Shown: positions 47,181 through 56,786, counted from the stretch's first letter. The stretch: DNA of 64,000 nucleotides from Sporosarcina gallistercoris (GCF_014836415.1 NZ_JACSQY010000003.1:124001-188000); one strand, 5' to 3'. Notes: a model not told the origin generated them from the letters alone. Translations and numbers: made by a program.

Positions 47181-47209
47181 AGGAAAGCGACGTTTACTAC
47201 GCGCTTTTA

Positions 47210-47812
47210 TTAACGTGAGTAGAATTCAACGATAAGAGCTTCGTTGATTTCAGCAGAAAGTTCGCTGCGCTCTGGAAGACGTACGAAGCTACCGACTTTA
47301 GTGTCAGCGTTGAACGTTACGAACTCAGGTACGTAGCTGTTGATTTCGATTGATTCGTTCACGATGTCAAGATTTTGTGATTTTTCACGAAGAGAAATCT
47401 CTTGACCTGGCTTCACGCTGTAAGATGGGATATCTACGCGCTTACCATCCACCATAATGTGACCGTGGTTTACAAGCTGGCGTGCAGCACGACGAGTGCG
47501 AGCAAGACCAAGACGGTAAACGATGTTGTCCAAGCGAGTTTCAAGAAGGATCATGAAGTTCTCACCGTGGATACCTTGCATTTTACCTGCTTTGTTGAAC
47601 AATGTGCGGAACTGACGCTCATTCACACCGTACATGAAGCGAAGTTTTTGTTTCTCTTGTAGTTGAAGACCGTATTCAGAAAGTTTTTTACGCTGGTTCG
47701 GGCCGTGTTGACCTGGAGCGTAAGGACGCTTTTCGATTTCTTTACCAGTGCCGCTTAGTGAGATACCAAGACGACGTGATTGTTTCCAAGATGGACCTGT
47801 ATAACGAGCCAT
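47210..47812 (-). CDS. rpsD: 30S ribosomal protein uS4
   Basis: 200 residues; a primary 16S rRNA-binding protein that nucleates 30S assembly. The N-terminus [20 protein letters not shown] and the S4 domain (about 91-155, [21 protein letters not shown]) are diagnostic. As in other Bacillales it is monocistronic rather than in the alpha operon. The absence of the N-terminal four-cysteine zinc motif marks it as the C-minus form. RBS GGAGGAG. A long leader upstream may carry S4 autoregulation. Confidence 0.98.
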   Translation of the reverse strand: MARYTGPSWKQSRRLGISLSGTGKEIEKRPYAPGQHGPNQRKKLSEYGLQLQEKQKLRFMYGVNERQFRTLFNKAGKMQGIHGENFMILLETRLDNIVYRLGLARTRRAARQLVNHGHIMVDGKRVDIPSYSVKPGQEISLREKSQNLDIVNESIEINSYVPEFVTFNADTKVGSFVRLPERSELSAEINEALIVEFYSR

Positions 47813-48027
47813 GAATGACTCCTCCTCTGTTGGTTTTATTTTGTTGTAAAATAAGACCAGATGCGTTCAATCCCTACGACATTCTGTTTTCATGTATCTT
47901 CACCTCTGCAGCCAAGGGTTACAGGATACACCTCAAATTGAGGAACAGACTGAGCAATAGAGAACACACAACTGCTGCAATTATTTTACACAACGATTAT
48001 CATACCAAAATTGGACAACTTCGTCAA
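47813..48027 (-). promoter_or_regulatory. rpsD promoter and leader, putative S4 autoregulatory RNA
   Basis: On the minus strand TTGACG (48027-48022), 17-base spacer and TATGAT (48004-47999) form a strong promoter. The leader is about 180 bases, far more than needed for translation, and contains complementary blocks such as CCTCAA/TTGAGG. In B. subtilis the rpsD leader binds S4 to repress its own gene. Equivalence here is inferred from position, not from a structural match. The rest of the 365-bp gap is the dgcP promoter. Confidence 0.6.
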
Positions 48028-48101
48028 GTGATTTCAAGAGAGAGACTTCTGACCTTAAACAATTCAAAACTTAAAATAGATATATTGTACTAGTCATAAA
48101 G

Positions 48102-48130
48102 TTGCATTCCTGTGCACTATGCGATAAAAT
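48102..48130 (+). promoter_or_regulatory. Probable dgcP promoter
   Basis: TTGCAT (48102-48107), 17-base spacer, TAAAAT (48125-48130). Confidence 0.55.
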
Positions 48131-48177
48131 GAAGATAAGTTATTCAATGTTTTTACTGAATGATAGAGGGTGTCCAT

Positions 48178-50034
48178 ATGAAAACTAATGAGCAAATGTA
48201 TGAATCGATTAAGAGTGATTTACTGGATCTAATGCTAGGTGTGATGCAGAATCTTAAAGACAGTGAATTCATACAGGTATTTGAGGATCTGTTCAAAACC
48301 CACTTCAATGTCACCGAAATCGAGTTCTTTCTATATGAAGAGAACCAATTCTATCCTGCTGTCACCTTACTGAAAGAAGATAGCAGGAGCTGTGTTGGTG
48401 TATTGGAAACATTAACGTCACCAATGCTCACCGGCACTTTTTCCGAGACCGATGATTCTTTGAACTTTGCTGATGATACGCTAATGATTCGAAATGAGAA
48501 ACGGGAACCCGTTGCGATGGTTCTTGTGAAGTCGACAGATGAATGGCATGAATTTGCTTCCTCTGAATACTTCAAGAAATTCCAACTGTTGCTTGGCAGA
48601 CTCATTGAAACGATCAAAGGATACCAGTCACTCTACAAACATTCTCAAAATCACGAAAGCCTGCTCGAAGCGACAAAAACATTTAGCTCAACTATGGAAT
48701 TAGGCGTAATCCATTCCCAGCTCGTCTCCACGGTTTCTAAAAACCTTGAACCGATCCAAGTGGAACTAATACTTTCCCAAGAACAGGAGGATTCTTCTTA
48801 TCCGTATCGATTATTCGATTATTCCAACGAACTTCCTTCAACAGTTGAAGCGTTTCTTTCCGGAGAGCTGACCCTTGGAAAAGATGCGGCAACCGATGCG
48901 GAGATTCTAAGTGCTCCTGTGAAAGGGATGCAAGGTACGTATGGGATTCTCCAGCTTTCTGCACCTTGTCATTATAAAATTTCTCCTATGCAGAAGGAAT
49001 TCGTCCGTAATATTTCAGAAAGTGCTGGTCATGCAATCGAAAATACGAGCTTGTATGACCAGTCCCATCGGTTGATACGTGAATTGCAATTAGTGAATGA
49101 AGTTTCTAAAAAGCTTACAGAACGACTTACGTCCGGGGAAATGATAACGTATATTAATAATCGACTCAAAGAAACTTTTGAACCCGAAGAGGTAGCATTT
49201 GTATATGTTGGGGATCAGGCATCGACTGTACTATCGAGAGAATCGACTTCGTACTTTATGACGCAGGCTGGAAAACGTTATTTGGATTATGCAGAAAGCC
49301 GTTTAAGAAGAGAGAAATGCGCAGTCTTTATTGCGGATTTGAGAAACGAGGACATTGAGGGGTTCACTCCGTATCGTTCATTAATGATTGCTCCCATCAT
49401 CATCTCGGAAAAAATAGCAGGATATGCGTTGCTGATGCATACTGAAAAGTACCATTTTACATTCGATGATTTCAAGCTAGTCAAAGCGATAATTAGTCAT
49501 TCTTCACTTGCACTCTCCAATTCAGCGCTCCGTGAGAAGTTACAGGATCTTGCAAACAAAGATCAGATGACGGGCTTATATGCACGAGGGTACCTGGATC
49601 GGCACATGTCTTCAGCTTTTAAGAAAGGGATTGGAGGCGCGTTCCTTCTATTGGACGTCGATGATTTCAAACAGGTGAACGATCAATTTGGCCATACCGT
49701 TGGAGATTGTGTACTCAAACAAACCGCTGAACTCCTTAAATCGAGCATTACCGAAAAGGATATCGCCGGCCGCTGGGGTGGTGAAGAATTCGCGATTTAC
49801 TTGCCAGGTGCCACTCTGAGAGAAGGCAAGCAGCTTGCAAAACAATTATTGCTGGAAATGCCGCGAATCACACAACCCTCCGTAACCGTTTCAATCGGAG
49901 TCAGTGTATGGGAGCCTTCAACTAAAGAGGAAACGTATCAGCAACTATTTCAAAATACGGATGAAGCACTTTACTCAGCAAAATCGGGTGGTAAAAATCG
50001 TATTATTGTCAGTGAATCGGTACTTGCAGAATGA
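48178..50034 (+). CDS. dgcP: GAF-GGDEF diguanylate cyclase DgcP
   Basis: 618 residues. One or two GAF-like sensory regions occupy about 1-450; helices (SESAGHAIENTSLYDQSHRL) connect them. The C-terminal GGDEF domain (about 455-615) has the active-site GGEEF at 534-538 and DVDDFKQVNDQFGHTVGD. It makes c-di-GMP from GTP. The inhibitory I-site position five residues before GGEEF reads TEKD rather than RxxD, so product inhibition at that site is probably missing. It matches B. subtilis ytrP/dgcP by position next to rpsD. ATG 48178 with GAGGGTG upstream is chosen; ATG 48160 is also in frame. Confidence 0.9.
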   Translation: MKTNEQMYESIKSDLLDLMLGVMQNLKDSEFIQVFEDLFKTHFNVTEIEFFLYEENQFYPAVTLLKEDSRSCVGVLETLTSPMLTGTFSETDDSLNFADDTLMIRNEKREPVAMVLVKSTDEWHEFASSEYFKKFQLLLGRLIETIKGYQSLYKHSQNHESLLEATKTFSSTMELGVIHSQLVSTVSKNLEPIQVELILSQEQEDSSYPYRLFDYSNELPSTVEAFLSGELTLGKDAATDAEILSAPVKGMQGTYGILQLSAPCHYKISPMQKEFVRNISESAGHAIENTSLYDQSHRLIRELQLVNEVSKKLTERLTSGEMITYINNRLKETFEPEEVAFVYVGDQASTVLSRESTSYFMTQAGKRYLDYAESRLRREKCAVFIADLRNEDIEGFTPYRSLMIAPIIISEKIAGYALLMHTEKYHFTFDDFKLVKAIISHSSLALSNSALREKLQDLANKDQMTGLYARGYLDRHMSSAFKKGIGGAFLLLDVDDFKQVNDQFGHTVGDCVLKQTAELLKSSITEKDIAGRWGGEEFAIYLPGATLREGKQLAKQLLLEMPRITQPSVTVSIGVSVWEPSTKEETYQQLFQNTDEALYSAKSGGKNRIIVSESVLAE

Positions 50035-50127
50035 TGCGCAAGTATCGATTTTCTTTGAGTTTCACAAGAAGTAAGCATACAATGAATGTAAGCGTTTACT
50101 TCATAAGTGGAAGGTGGAGGATTTACG

Positions 50128-51339
50128 GTGAATGAAAAAATTCATAAAGATACCGCAACGGTTCACACAGGCTATGACAGTAATTCACATCACGGGAGTT
50201 TAGCAGTCCCTCTATACCAAACATCGACTTTTGCTTTCGATACTGCAGAACAAGGTGCCAGGCGATTTGCTGGAGAAGAGGAAGGTGGAATCTATTCGAG
50301 ATTGGGGAACCCGACAGTTCAAGTGTTGGAAGAACGGATGACAACGCTTGAAAATGGTGCGGCATCCCTCGCTTTCGGTTCCGGTATGGCGGCTGTCAGT
50401 GCAATCCTGACACATTTAACGAAAACCGGAGATCACATCATTTGTTCACGCGGGATTTACGGATGTACGTTCGGCCTCCTTGGGATAATGGAGGAGAAAT
50501 ATAGCATTACCCATACTCTTACTTCGATGGGCACGGAAGAAGAAATTGAAGCAGCTGTGACACCTGAAACAGTCTGTATCTATATCGAGTCACCCATCAA
50601 TCCGACTATGGAGCTCGCGGACCTTAGAGCGGTTGCAGAGGTAGCAAGACGACATCAGTTGAAGATTGTTGTTGATAATACGTTTGCATCCCCTTATTTG
50701 CAAAACCCAATCGACTTCGGTGCGGATTTTGTATTGCATAGCGCAACTAAATATATTAATGGACATGGAGATGTCATCGCAGGTTTACTCATTGGTAAGG
50801 ACAAGGAGGAAATGGACCGGATCCGGGGAAGCGTACAAAAAGATTATGGTGGCATCATGTCTCCTTTCGACGCGTGGTTACTGATACGCGGACTGAAAAC
50901 ACTTTCTGTCAGAATGCAGCGCCACACCGAAAATGCGACTCGATTTACGGATTACTTAAAGACTCAAGACATGGTGGAAGCGGTCTTTTACCCGTTCGAT
51001 GAGAACAATCCTCAAGTTGAAATTGCCAAGAAGCAAATGACAGCCGGGGGAGGACTCGTCTCGTTTACGATAAAAGGAGGGCAACCTGCAGCGCAAGCAT
51101 TCATGAATCATCTGTATCTGATTAAAATTGCCGTCAGCTTAGGCGACGCGGAAACACTGATTCAGCATCCAGCAACAATGACACATTCGGGAGTGCCGGC
51201 AGAGGATCGCGAAAAAATGGGTATTAGTGATGGTCTCCTTCGACTGTCAGCGGGATTAGAACACGTGGATGACCTCATTAAGGATTTGAACCAGGCCTTT
51301 CTGAAAGTGGCTAAGGAGCAACATACTTTATCAAACTAA
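50128..51339 (+). CDS. Methionine gamma-lyase / Cys-Met metabolism PLP enzyme
   Basis: 403 residues of the gamma family of PLP enzymes. Lys208 in HSATKYINGHGDV holds PLP. Cys113 in RGIYGCTFGL corresponds to the cysteine typical of methionine gamma-lyases (cystathionine synthases and lyases usually have another residue there). It would cleave methionine to 2-oxobutyrate, methanethiol and ammonia. Start GTG 50128 behind AGGTGGAGGA; GTG 50107 includes the ribosome site. It converges on ytsP, another methionine-related gene, across a shared terminator. Confidence 0.85.
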   Translation: MNEKIHKDTATVHTGYDSNSHHGSLAVPLYQTSTFAFDTAEQGARRFAGEEEGGIYSRLGNPTVQVLEERMTTLENGAASLAFGSGMAAVSAILTHLTKTGDHIICSRGIYGCTFGLLGIMEEKYSITHTLTSMGTEEEIEAAVTPETVCIYIESPINPTMELADLRAVAEVARRHQLKIVVDNTFASPYLQNPIDFGADFVLHSATKYINGHGDVIAGLLIGKDKEEMDRIRGSVQKDYGGIMSPFDAWLLIRGLKTLSVRMQRHTENATRFTDYLKTQDMVEAVFYPFDENNPQVEIAKKQMTAGGGLVSFTIKGGQPAAQAFMNHLYLIKIAVSLGDAETLIQHPATMTHSGVPAEDREKMGISDGLLRLSAGLEHVDDLIKDLNQAFLKVAKEQHTLSN

Positions 51340-51346
51340 ATAGGGA

Positions 51347-51389
51347 AAACAAAAAGCAGTGAAGTGATTAGACTTCGCTGCTTTTGTTT
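51347..51389. terminator. Bidirectional terminator between methionine lyase and ytsP
   Basis: AAACAAAAAGCAGTGAAGT pairs with ACTTCGCTGCTTTTGTTT with one bulge and mismatches; T runs on both strands. Confidence 0.88.
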
Positions 51390-51402
51390 GGAGGAATCAG
51401 AC

Positions 51403-51882
51403 TTAGAGGTGACGCAAAAGAACTTCAGCAAATTGCTCAAGCCCCACACGATCCTCTTCAGAAAAGCGACCGATTTCGGGACTATCTATGTCCAACACTC
51501 CGATCAACTCATCATTTTTCACAAGTGGAATCACAATTTCAGACTGGGAAGCGGAGTCACATGCGATATGTCCTTCAAATGCGTTCACATCTTCTACAAC
51601 GAGTGTCTCTCTGCGTTTTGCGGAAGTTCCGCAAACGCCCCGTCCGAGCGGAATACGAATGCAAGCTGGAAGACCTTGGAAAGGCCCGAGAACAAGTTCG
51701 CCTTCTTCCATAAGGTAAAACCCTGTCCAATTCGTGCGGTCCAGGAAATTACTTAGCAAAGCTGATGCATTACTTAAATTTGCAATGCGATTTTTCTCAC
51801 CGTCTAACAAAAGCTGTAGCTGATCCGCAAGTTGGCGGTAACTTTCTGCTGAATCCTTGGAATATTCGATCCCCATAAACAT
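51403..51882 (-). CDS. ytsP: Free methionine-(R)-sulfoxide reductase, GAF fold
   Basis: 159 residues of the fRMsr/GAF family. It reduces free methionine-R-sulfoxide. The three conserved cysteines are present in LPACIRIPLGRGVCG and HIACDSAS, and the C-terminus VLDIDSPEIGRF is a family signature. The frame is open upstream to 51969, but ATG 51882 (MFMGIEYSKD) with GAGGG nearby matches family length. It sits between methionine lyase and ezrA; the same gene occupies this position in B. subtilis. Confidence 0.92.
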   Translation of the reverse strand: MFMGIEYSKDSAESYRQLADQLQLLLDGEKNRIANLSNASALLSNFLDRTNWTGFYLMEEGELVLGPFQGLPACIRIPLGRGVCGTSAKRRETLVVEDVNAFEGHIACDSASQSEIVIPLVKNDELIGVLDIDSPEIGRFSEEDRVGLEQFAEVLLRHL

Positions 51883-52082
51883 TATAGCGCCCTCATTTCC
51901 GTGTTGTAAGTTCCTGAAAAAAGTAGGATATCTAATAGAATCATACAATTTTCGAGGTGTTTCACACAAGTAAACAAGTTTTCGACGAAGATTCGCCCTT
52001 TTTCAACACGAAAATTCTTTAAACGTGTTACTATATAAGGTATTATCAATTGTAGAGTCGTTGCGGAATAGGGGGATGGACA

Positions 52083-53780
52083 ATGGTGAACTACTTCATC
52101 ATTCCAATCATCATAGTGATTGTGCTGGCTGTTGCAATGTTTTTGTTGAGACGAAAGCATATCCAGGAAATTAGCAAGCTGGAGCATAAAAAGCTTCAAA
52201 TCCAGCATGAACCGATATTTGAGGAAATGACAAAAGTCAAACAGCTGAATATGACAGGTCAAACAGAAGAGAAATTCGAACGATGGCGCAACGAGTGGAC
52301 GGAAGTCGTGGATGTACTTGTGCCGAAAATCGATTCTTTGTTATTTGATACTGAAGAAATGGTCGACCGATTCCGCTTTAAGAAAGCAACTGGAATTGAA
52401 AAAGACATCGAACAACAACTGTCAGTGTGTGAGGAACGTAAAAATTCGATTTTACACGAATTGAACGAACTGATCGGCAGTGAAGAGAAAAATCGGGTGG
52501 AAATGGAATCTTTAAAAGAAGAGTTCAGGGAAGCGCGGAAATCTGTACTAGCCCATCAGCATTCATTCGGAAGAGCTGTTCCCGCATTAGAAAAGGAACT
52601 GGAATATTTCCAACCTGCATTTGAAGAATACGATGATTTGACGGATAATGGCAATTACTTGCAAGCGAGGGAGAATGTGATTGCAGTAGCTTCCAAAGCG
52701 AACGAATTGTTTCCATTGATCCGGGAGATCCCTTCGTTACTGAGTGAGTTGCAAAGTAAAGTACCATCTACAATTCGCGAACTGCGTATTGGTGTAGAGG
52801 AAATGAAGCAAGATGGTTATTACTTAGAACATTTGAACATGAAATCATCGTTATCGGCTATTGAACGGGAATTGGAAGAACTCCTTGGTAAAGTTGAAAT
52901 TCTTGATGTGGAGCCAGTTCAACAACGCTTAGTTGAAATCGATGCGACCTTGGATTCGTTCTATGATGCCCTCGAAGATGAAGTGAAAGAACGCCAGTAC
53001 ATGGAACAAACTTATGGAGGAGTTGCAAGTAAGTTAGTTGCGGTCAAGGCGTTTTCCAAAGAAATTGCGGAAGAAGCATTATTCGTGCAACAAAGTTACC
53101 GATTGGATGAAAAAGAAGCAGCGATTCCTAAAAGGTTCCTTGTCGACCTATCGGAGGCTACGAAGCGGTTTGAATTGCTGACTAGTCAGGGCGAGTACGG
53201 CGAATCAGCTTATTCAGGGCTTGCGCAAGAATTACGCAGTGTAGCGGAAACGTTAGAGCGCGTCGAAATGGAAACCATTGCGTTCCAAGAGCGTATTAAA
53301 AACCTGCGAACAGACGAAATAACCGTTAGAAAACGACTGGATGAACTTGCGAGGACGTTGCAAGAAGCTGAACGTAAACTCCTAAGAGCCAATATTCCGG
53401 GGATACCGGATGAAATCGAAGTCCGGTTAGAAGAAGCGGACGAACAACTCTTCATCGTCCAGAATGGATTGGAAGAAGTTCCGCTAAATATGGCACTTGT
53501 TGAAGATTACATCAGCAACGCTGAAAAAGTAGTTCACGAAGTCGCGTTGAAGATTGATGAAATGTTGGAAAATGCTTTATTGACCGAGCAAATCATTCAA
53601 TATGGGAACCGATATCGCGCAGCTCATCCTGCGATGCATGCCCGATTGTTGGAAGCGGAGATGGCGTTCAGACAATTCCGTTATGCAAAAGCTCTGGAAG
53701 AAGCAGCTACAGCTGTTGAAGAAGTGGAACCTGGAGCGATGAAACGAATTGAAGAGTTATTACAAGAACACGTACAGTAA
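52083..53780 (+). CDS. ezrA: Septation ring formation regulator EzrA
   Basis: 565 residues: one N-terminal membrane helix (NYFIIPIIIVIVLAVAMFLL) and a long cytoplasmic series of spectrin-like coiled coils. EzrA keeps FtsZ from forming rings away from midcell and recruits PBP1 to the septum. The early helix FERWRNEWTEVV and the patch RFRFKKA are conserved. It ends at a hairpin with few T. Divergent from ytsP. Confidence 0.95.
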   Translation: MVNYFIIPIIIVIVLAVAMFLLRRKHIQEISKLEHKKLQIQHEPIFEEMTKVKQLNMTGQTEEKFERWRNEWTEVVDVLVPKIDSLLFDTEEMVDRFRFKKATGIEKDIEQQLSVCEERKNSILHELNELIGSEEKNRVEMESLKEEFREARKSVLAHQHSFGRAVPALEKELEYFQPAFEEYDDLTDNGNYLQARENVIAVASKANELFPLIREIPSLLSELQSKVPSTIRELRIGVEEMKQDGYYLEHLNMKSSLSAIERELEELLGKVEILDVEPVQQRLVEIDATLDSFYDALEDEVKERQYMEQTYGGVASKLVAVKAFSKEIAEEALFVQQSYRLDEKEAAIPKRFLVDLSEATKRFELLTSQGEYGESAYSGLAQELRSVAETLERVEMETIAFQERIKNLRTDEITVRKRLDELARTLQEAERKLLRANIPGIPDEIEVRLEEADEQLFIVQNGLEEVPLNMALVEDYISNAEKVVHEVALKIDEMLENALLTEQIIQYGNRYRAAHPAMHARLLEAEMAFRQFRYAKALEEAATAVEEVEPGAMKRIEELLQEHVQ

Positions 53781-53791
53781 GTGTCATCTTC

Positions 53792-53820
53792 AGCCACCCG
53801 CACTATGAGTGCAGGTGGCT
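53792..53820 (+). terminator. Hairpin after ezrA
   Basis: AGCCACC-GCACT / AGTGC-GGTGGCT stem with an ATG loop; the T run is weak (TTGTG), so termination may be partial and allow read-through to nifZ. Confidence 0.6.
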
Positions 53821-53857
53821 TTGTGCCGCTTAAGCTACATGGAAGGACGAGTTCGAG

Positions 53858-55003
53858 ATGATCTATTTTGATAATAGTGCTACTACGATTCCTGAAGAGG
53901 ACGTTCTGCAGACATTTACACAAGCGAATCAGACGTACTATGCGAATCCAGCTTCCCTTCACCAAGCAGGGAACAAAGCGGAACAGCTTTTGGAATCTGC
54001 GAGGAAGCAAATTGCGACACTTGCTGGAGACTCGGAAAGTACTGTGGTTTTCACTTCAGGAGGCACGGAAGCTAATAATTTGGCGATTATTGGGTATGCA
54101 AAGACCCTTAAGCATCGTGGGAATCATATTATTACAACCGAAATTGAGCATGATTCAGTCCGGAATGCCTGTCTTCATCTAAAAGCAGAAGGATTTGAAA
54201 TCGATTTCCTCTCTGTCAATGAAGCAGGGGAAGTATCTCCAGATGAACTTAGACAGAAGATCAGGAAAGATACAATATTAGTCAGTATTATGCATGTGAA
54301 CAATGAAATCGGAACCATCCAACCTATTGAGGCGTGTTCAAAAGTGATCCGTGAGCATTCCCGTGCACTTTTCCATTCAGATTGCGTACAGAGTATAGGG
54401 AAGCTTGCACTGCCCTATCCTGAATGGGTGGATGCCGTGACGCTGTCTGCACATAAGATTCATGGTCTGAAAGGGACCGGCTGCTTATTGACAAAGAAAT
54501 TCAAAGAGCCGGAAGCGATTTCTTTTGGCGGTGGGCAAGAGCACGGGTTCAGAAGTGGGACCGCCAATGCTCCAGGCGCCGCTGCATTTGCCAAAGCGAT
54601 TCGAATGGTCAGCGAAAGAAATAACTTTTCCGATTATATGCGATGGAATAATCGTTTGCGCGAAGTAGTGAATGCGGAAAACCTGGTTCGGATCTGCTCT
54701 CCTATTCAAGGAGCTCCGCATATTTTCACAATTGCTTTCAAAGGGATCACTGGAGAAGTTGCGGTGAATTATTTTCAAGAACAGGGCATCATGGTCTCCA
54801 CTTCCAGCGCATGTTCTTCAAAAACTAACAAAGTAAGCCGCGTCATCCAAGCGATCGGTGTTCCGGATGATTACCGTAAAGGTGTGATCAGGATAAGTTT
54901 CGGTAAAATGAACACAGATGAAGAAATTAAAGCACTCACACAAGTGATAAAGGAATTTTTAAAGATGATCAAGAAAGGGATGAAACAGCATGATATGGAA
55001 TGA
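53858..55003 (+). CDS. nifZ: Cysteine desulfurase (NifZ/IscS-like) partnered with ThiI
   Basis: 381 residues of the class V PLP transferases. SAHKIHGLKGTG holds the PLP lysine, and TSSACSSKTNK carries the catalytic cysteine that forms the persulfide. It overlaps thiI by 14 bases, an arrangement in Bacillus where this desulfurase supplies sulfur for 4-thiouridine in tRNA. The fused rhodanese domain found in E. coli ThiI is absent downstream, which fits a dedicated desulfurase-to-ThiI transfer. Confidence 0.93.
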   Translation: MIYFDNSATTIPEEDVLQTFTQANQTYYANPASLHQAGNKAEQLLESARKQIATLAGDSESTVVFTSGGTEANNLAIIGYAKTLKHRGNHIITTEIEHDSVRNACLHLKAEGFEIDFLSVNEAGEVSPDELRQKIRKDTILVSIMHVNNEIGTIQPIEACSKVIREHSRALFHSDCVQSIGKLALPYPEWVDAVTLSAHKIHGLKGTGCLLTKKFKEPEAISFGGGQEHGFRSGTANAPGAAAFAKAIRMVSERNNFSDYMRWNNRLREVVNAENLVRICSPIQGAPHIFTIAFKGITGEVAVNYFQEQGIMVSTSSACSSKTNKVSRVIQAIGVPDDYRKGVIRISFGKMNTDEEIKALTQVIKEFLKMIKKGMKQHDME

Positions 55004-56192
55004 ACTTCTCATCAGATACGGAGAAATGTCCCTTAAAGGGCGGAATCGGAAAGTATTCATACAAAAGCTTACTACCAATATTAAGCACGTTCTTCATGAT
55101 TTGCCATCCGTTAAGTTAAAGGCGGAGCGCGACCGCATGTTTCTGTATGCAACTAGTGAGGATCTGGAACTAGCGATTGAGCGGTTAACGGACGTAGCAG
55201 GCATTCAATCCTATAGTCCGATTGCAAAATGTGAGTCAACGGTCGAAGCGATACAGCAAACAGCCTTAGCGATTTTTGAAACTGAAGATACAGAAGAAAA
55301 AACGTTTAAAGTGGAAGTACGCAGAACGGACAAATCATTTCCACTCATAACAGGTGAATTGCAAAGAGAAATTGGCGGCACAATTTTAAAAGCTCATTCC
55401 AACCTGAGAGTGAACGTGAAAAAACCGGATATTCTGCTTCATATCGATATCCGGGAAGGCGGTTCATTCCTTTCATCGAAAGTATTTAAAGGCGCTGGAG
55501 GAATGCCAGTAGGTTCAAATGGGAAATCACTGCTGATGCTCTCTGGCGGAATCGACAGCCCTGTTGCTGGCTACTTGATGATGAAACGCGGCGTCACTAT
55601 AGAAGCGATCCATTTCGCAAGTCCGCCATTCACAAGTGAGCAAGCACAAGAAAAAGTTGTTGAACTCGGAAGGAAGATTAGCGCATTTGGCGGAAATATC
55701 AAATTGCACGTCATTCCCTTCACGGAAATTCAACAAGCGATCGTCAAGCAAGTTCCGGATAACGTTTCCATCACATCCACTAGAAGAATCATGCTTCGAA
55801 TCGCAGATCAGCTCCGTGTAGAAATCGGAGCCCTTGCTATTGTAACTGGAGAAAGCTTGGGGCAGGTTGCAAGCCAAACACTTGAAAGTTTTACCGCGAT
55901 CAATGCAGTCACATCGACGCCGATCTTGCGTCCGCTCATCGCAACGGACAAATTGGAGATTATCGATATTGCTAAAAGAATTGGCACGTATGACACATCC
56001 ATCCAACCGTTTGAGGATTGCTGCACTGTTTTCACGCCATCCAGTCCGAAAACTAAACCACGTCTCGAAAAAGTCGAGTACTACGAAAGTTTCATCGATT
56101 TCGAGCCGATAATTGCAGAAGCGATTCAAAATCGCAAAGTCATCGATTGTTCTATTGAAGAAAAGACAGATGAGTTCATCGACCTGTTGTAA
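54990..56192 (+). CDS. thiI: tRNA 4-thiouridine synthase ThiI
   Basis: 400 residues: ferredoxin-like and THUMP domains (about 1-170), then a PP-loop ATPase with SGGIDSPVAGYLMMKRG. It adenylates U8 of tRNA and inserts sulfur. The active-site cysteine is in EDCCTVFTPSSPKTKP. The short form, without rhodanese domain, is normal in Bacillales. ATG 54990 lies inside the 3' end of nifZ, so translation is coupled. Confidence 0.95.
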   Translation: MIWNELLIRYGEMSLKGRNRKVFIQKLTTNIKHVLHDLPSVKLKAERDRMFLYATSEDLELAIERLTDVAGIQSYSPIAKCESTVEAIQQTALAIFETEDTEEKTFKVEVRRTDKSFPLITGELQREIGGTILKAHSNLRVNVKKPDILLHIDIREGGSFLSSKVFKGAGGMPVGSNGKSLLMLSGGIDSPVAGYLMMKRGVTIEAIHFASPPFTSEQAQEKVVELGRKISAFGGNIKLHVIPFTEIQQAIVKQVPDNVSITSTRRIMLRIADQLRVEIGALAIVTGESLGQVASQTLESFTAINAVTSTPILRPLIATDKLEIIDIAKRIGTYDTSIQPFEDCCTVFTPSSPKTKPRLEKVEYYESFIDFEPIIAEAIQNRKVIDCSIEEKTDEFIDLL

Positions 56193-56380
56193 GTAATCTA
56201 AGTCCGAAGCGTACTATAACAAGAAACAAAATCTGTTAAGAGCAGTGACAGGGGAGTCATTTTCATTGGTCACTTTCTTATATATAGTGCATCTTTGTTT
56301 GAATGCATCAATCTGAAGGGCTGAATCATGCCATCACTTTGATCATTTCAAATATGAAAAAGATACCATTTCCTTTCTGT

Positions 56381-56409
56381 GCATGAATTTACCGAAACGG
56401 TACATTCTA
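56381..56409 (+). promoter_or_regulatory. Sigma-G promoter of the SASP gene
   Basis: GCATG (56381-56385), 17-base spacer, CATTCTA (56403-56409), matching the forespore sigma-G consensus GHATR and CATNHTA. Confidence 0.75.
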
Positions 56410-56434
56410 TGTTCACAAGGGAGGTGACATCGAC

Positions 56435-56644
56435 ATGACAAACTCAAACAGCGGCAATTCAAACCAACTTCTTGTACCAGGTGTACAACAAGCGCTTGAC
56501 CAAATGAAAAACGAAATCGCATCAGAATTTGGAGTTCAGCTTGGAGCAGACGCTTCATCGCGTGCCAACGGTTCCGTAGGCGGGGAAATTACAAAGCGAT
56601 TGGTACGTCAAGCTCAACAACAAATGAATGGTTACCAAAAATAA
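56435..56644 (+). CDS. Alpha/beta-type small acid-soluble spore protein
   Basis: 69 residues. Alpha/beta SASPs coat DNA in the spore core, giving UV and heat resistance, and feed amino acids at germination. The GPR protease site EIASEFGV is present (cleaved between Glu and Ile), as are the two conserved blocks around LDQMKNEIA and [13 protein letters not shown]. The RBS GGGAGGTGA is very strong, as usual for these abundant proteins. A sigma-G promoter is immediately upstream. Confidence 0.97.
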   Translation: MTNSNSGNSNQLLVPGVQQALDQMKNEIASEFGVQLGADASSRANGSVGGEITKRLVRQAQQQMNGYQK

Positions 56645-56656
56645 GTAACTGATTGG

Positions 56657-56686
56657 ACTGTCCCCGAAAGTGGGGACAGTTTTTTT
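56657..56686 (+). terminator. Intrinsic terminator of the SASP gene
   Basis: ACTGTCCCC / GGGGACAGT stem, six-base loop, T run. Confidence 0.92.
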
Positions 56687-56728
56687 AGTATGTGATGAAA
56701 TTTTATATTCATGACTTACCACTAATTT

Positions 56729-56757
56729 TTGAATTGAATAAATTTTAGATGTATACT
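56729..56757 (+). promoter_or_regulatory. Promoter of the acyl-CoA ligase gene
   Basis: TTGAAT (56729-56734), 17-base spacer with a TG motif, TATACT (56752-56757). Confidence 0.62.
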
Positions 56758-56786
56758 GACTATATTGTTTAAAAGGAGGACTACTT

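Noticed and set aside
55527..56129. 200-codon frame opposite thiI
   Set aside because: Although long, it is fully antisense to the conserved catalytic part of thiI, and has no ribosome site.
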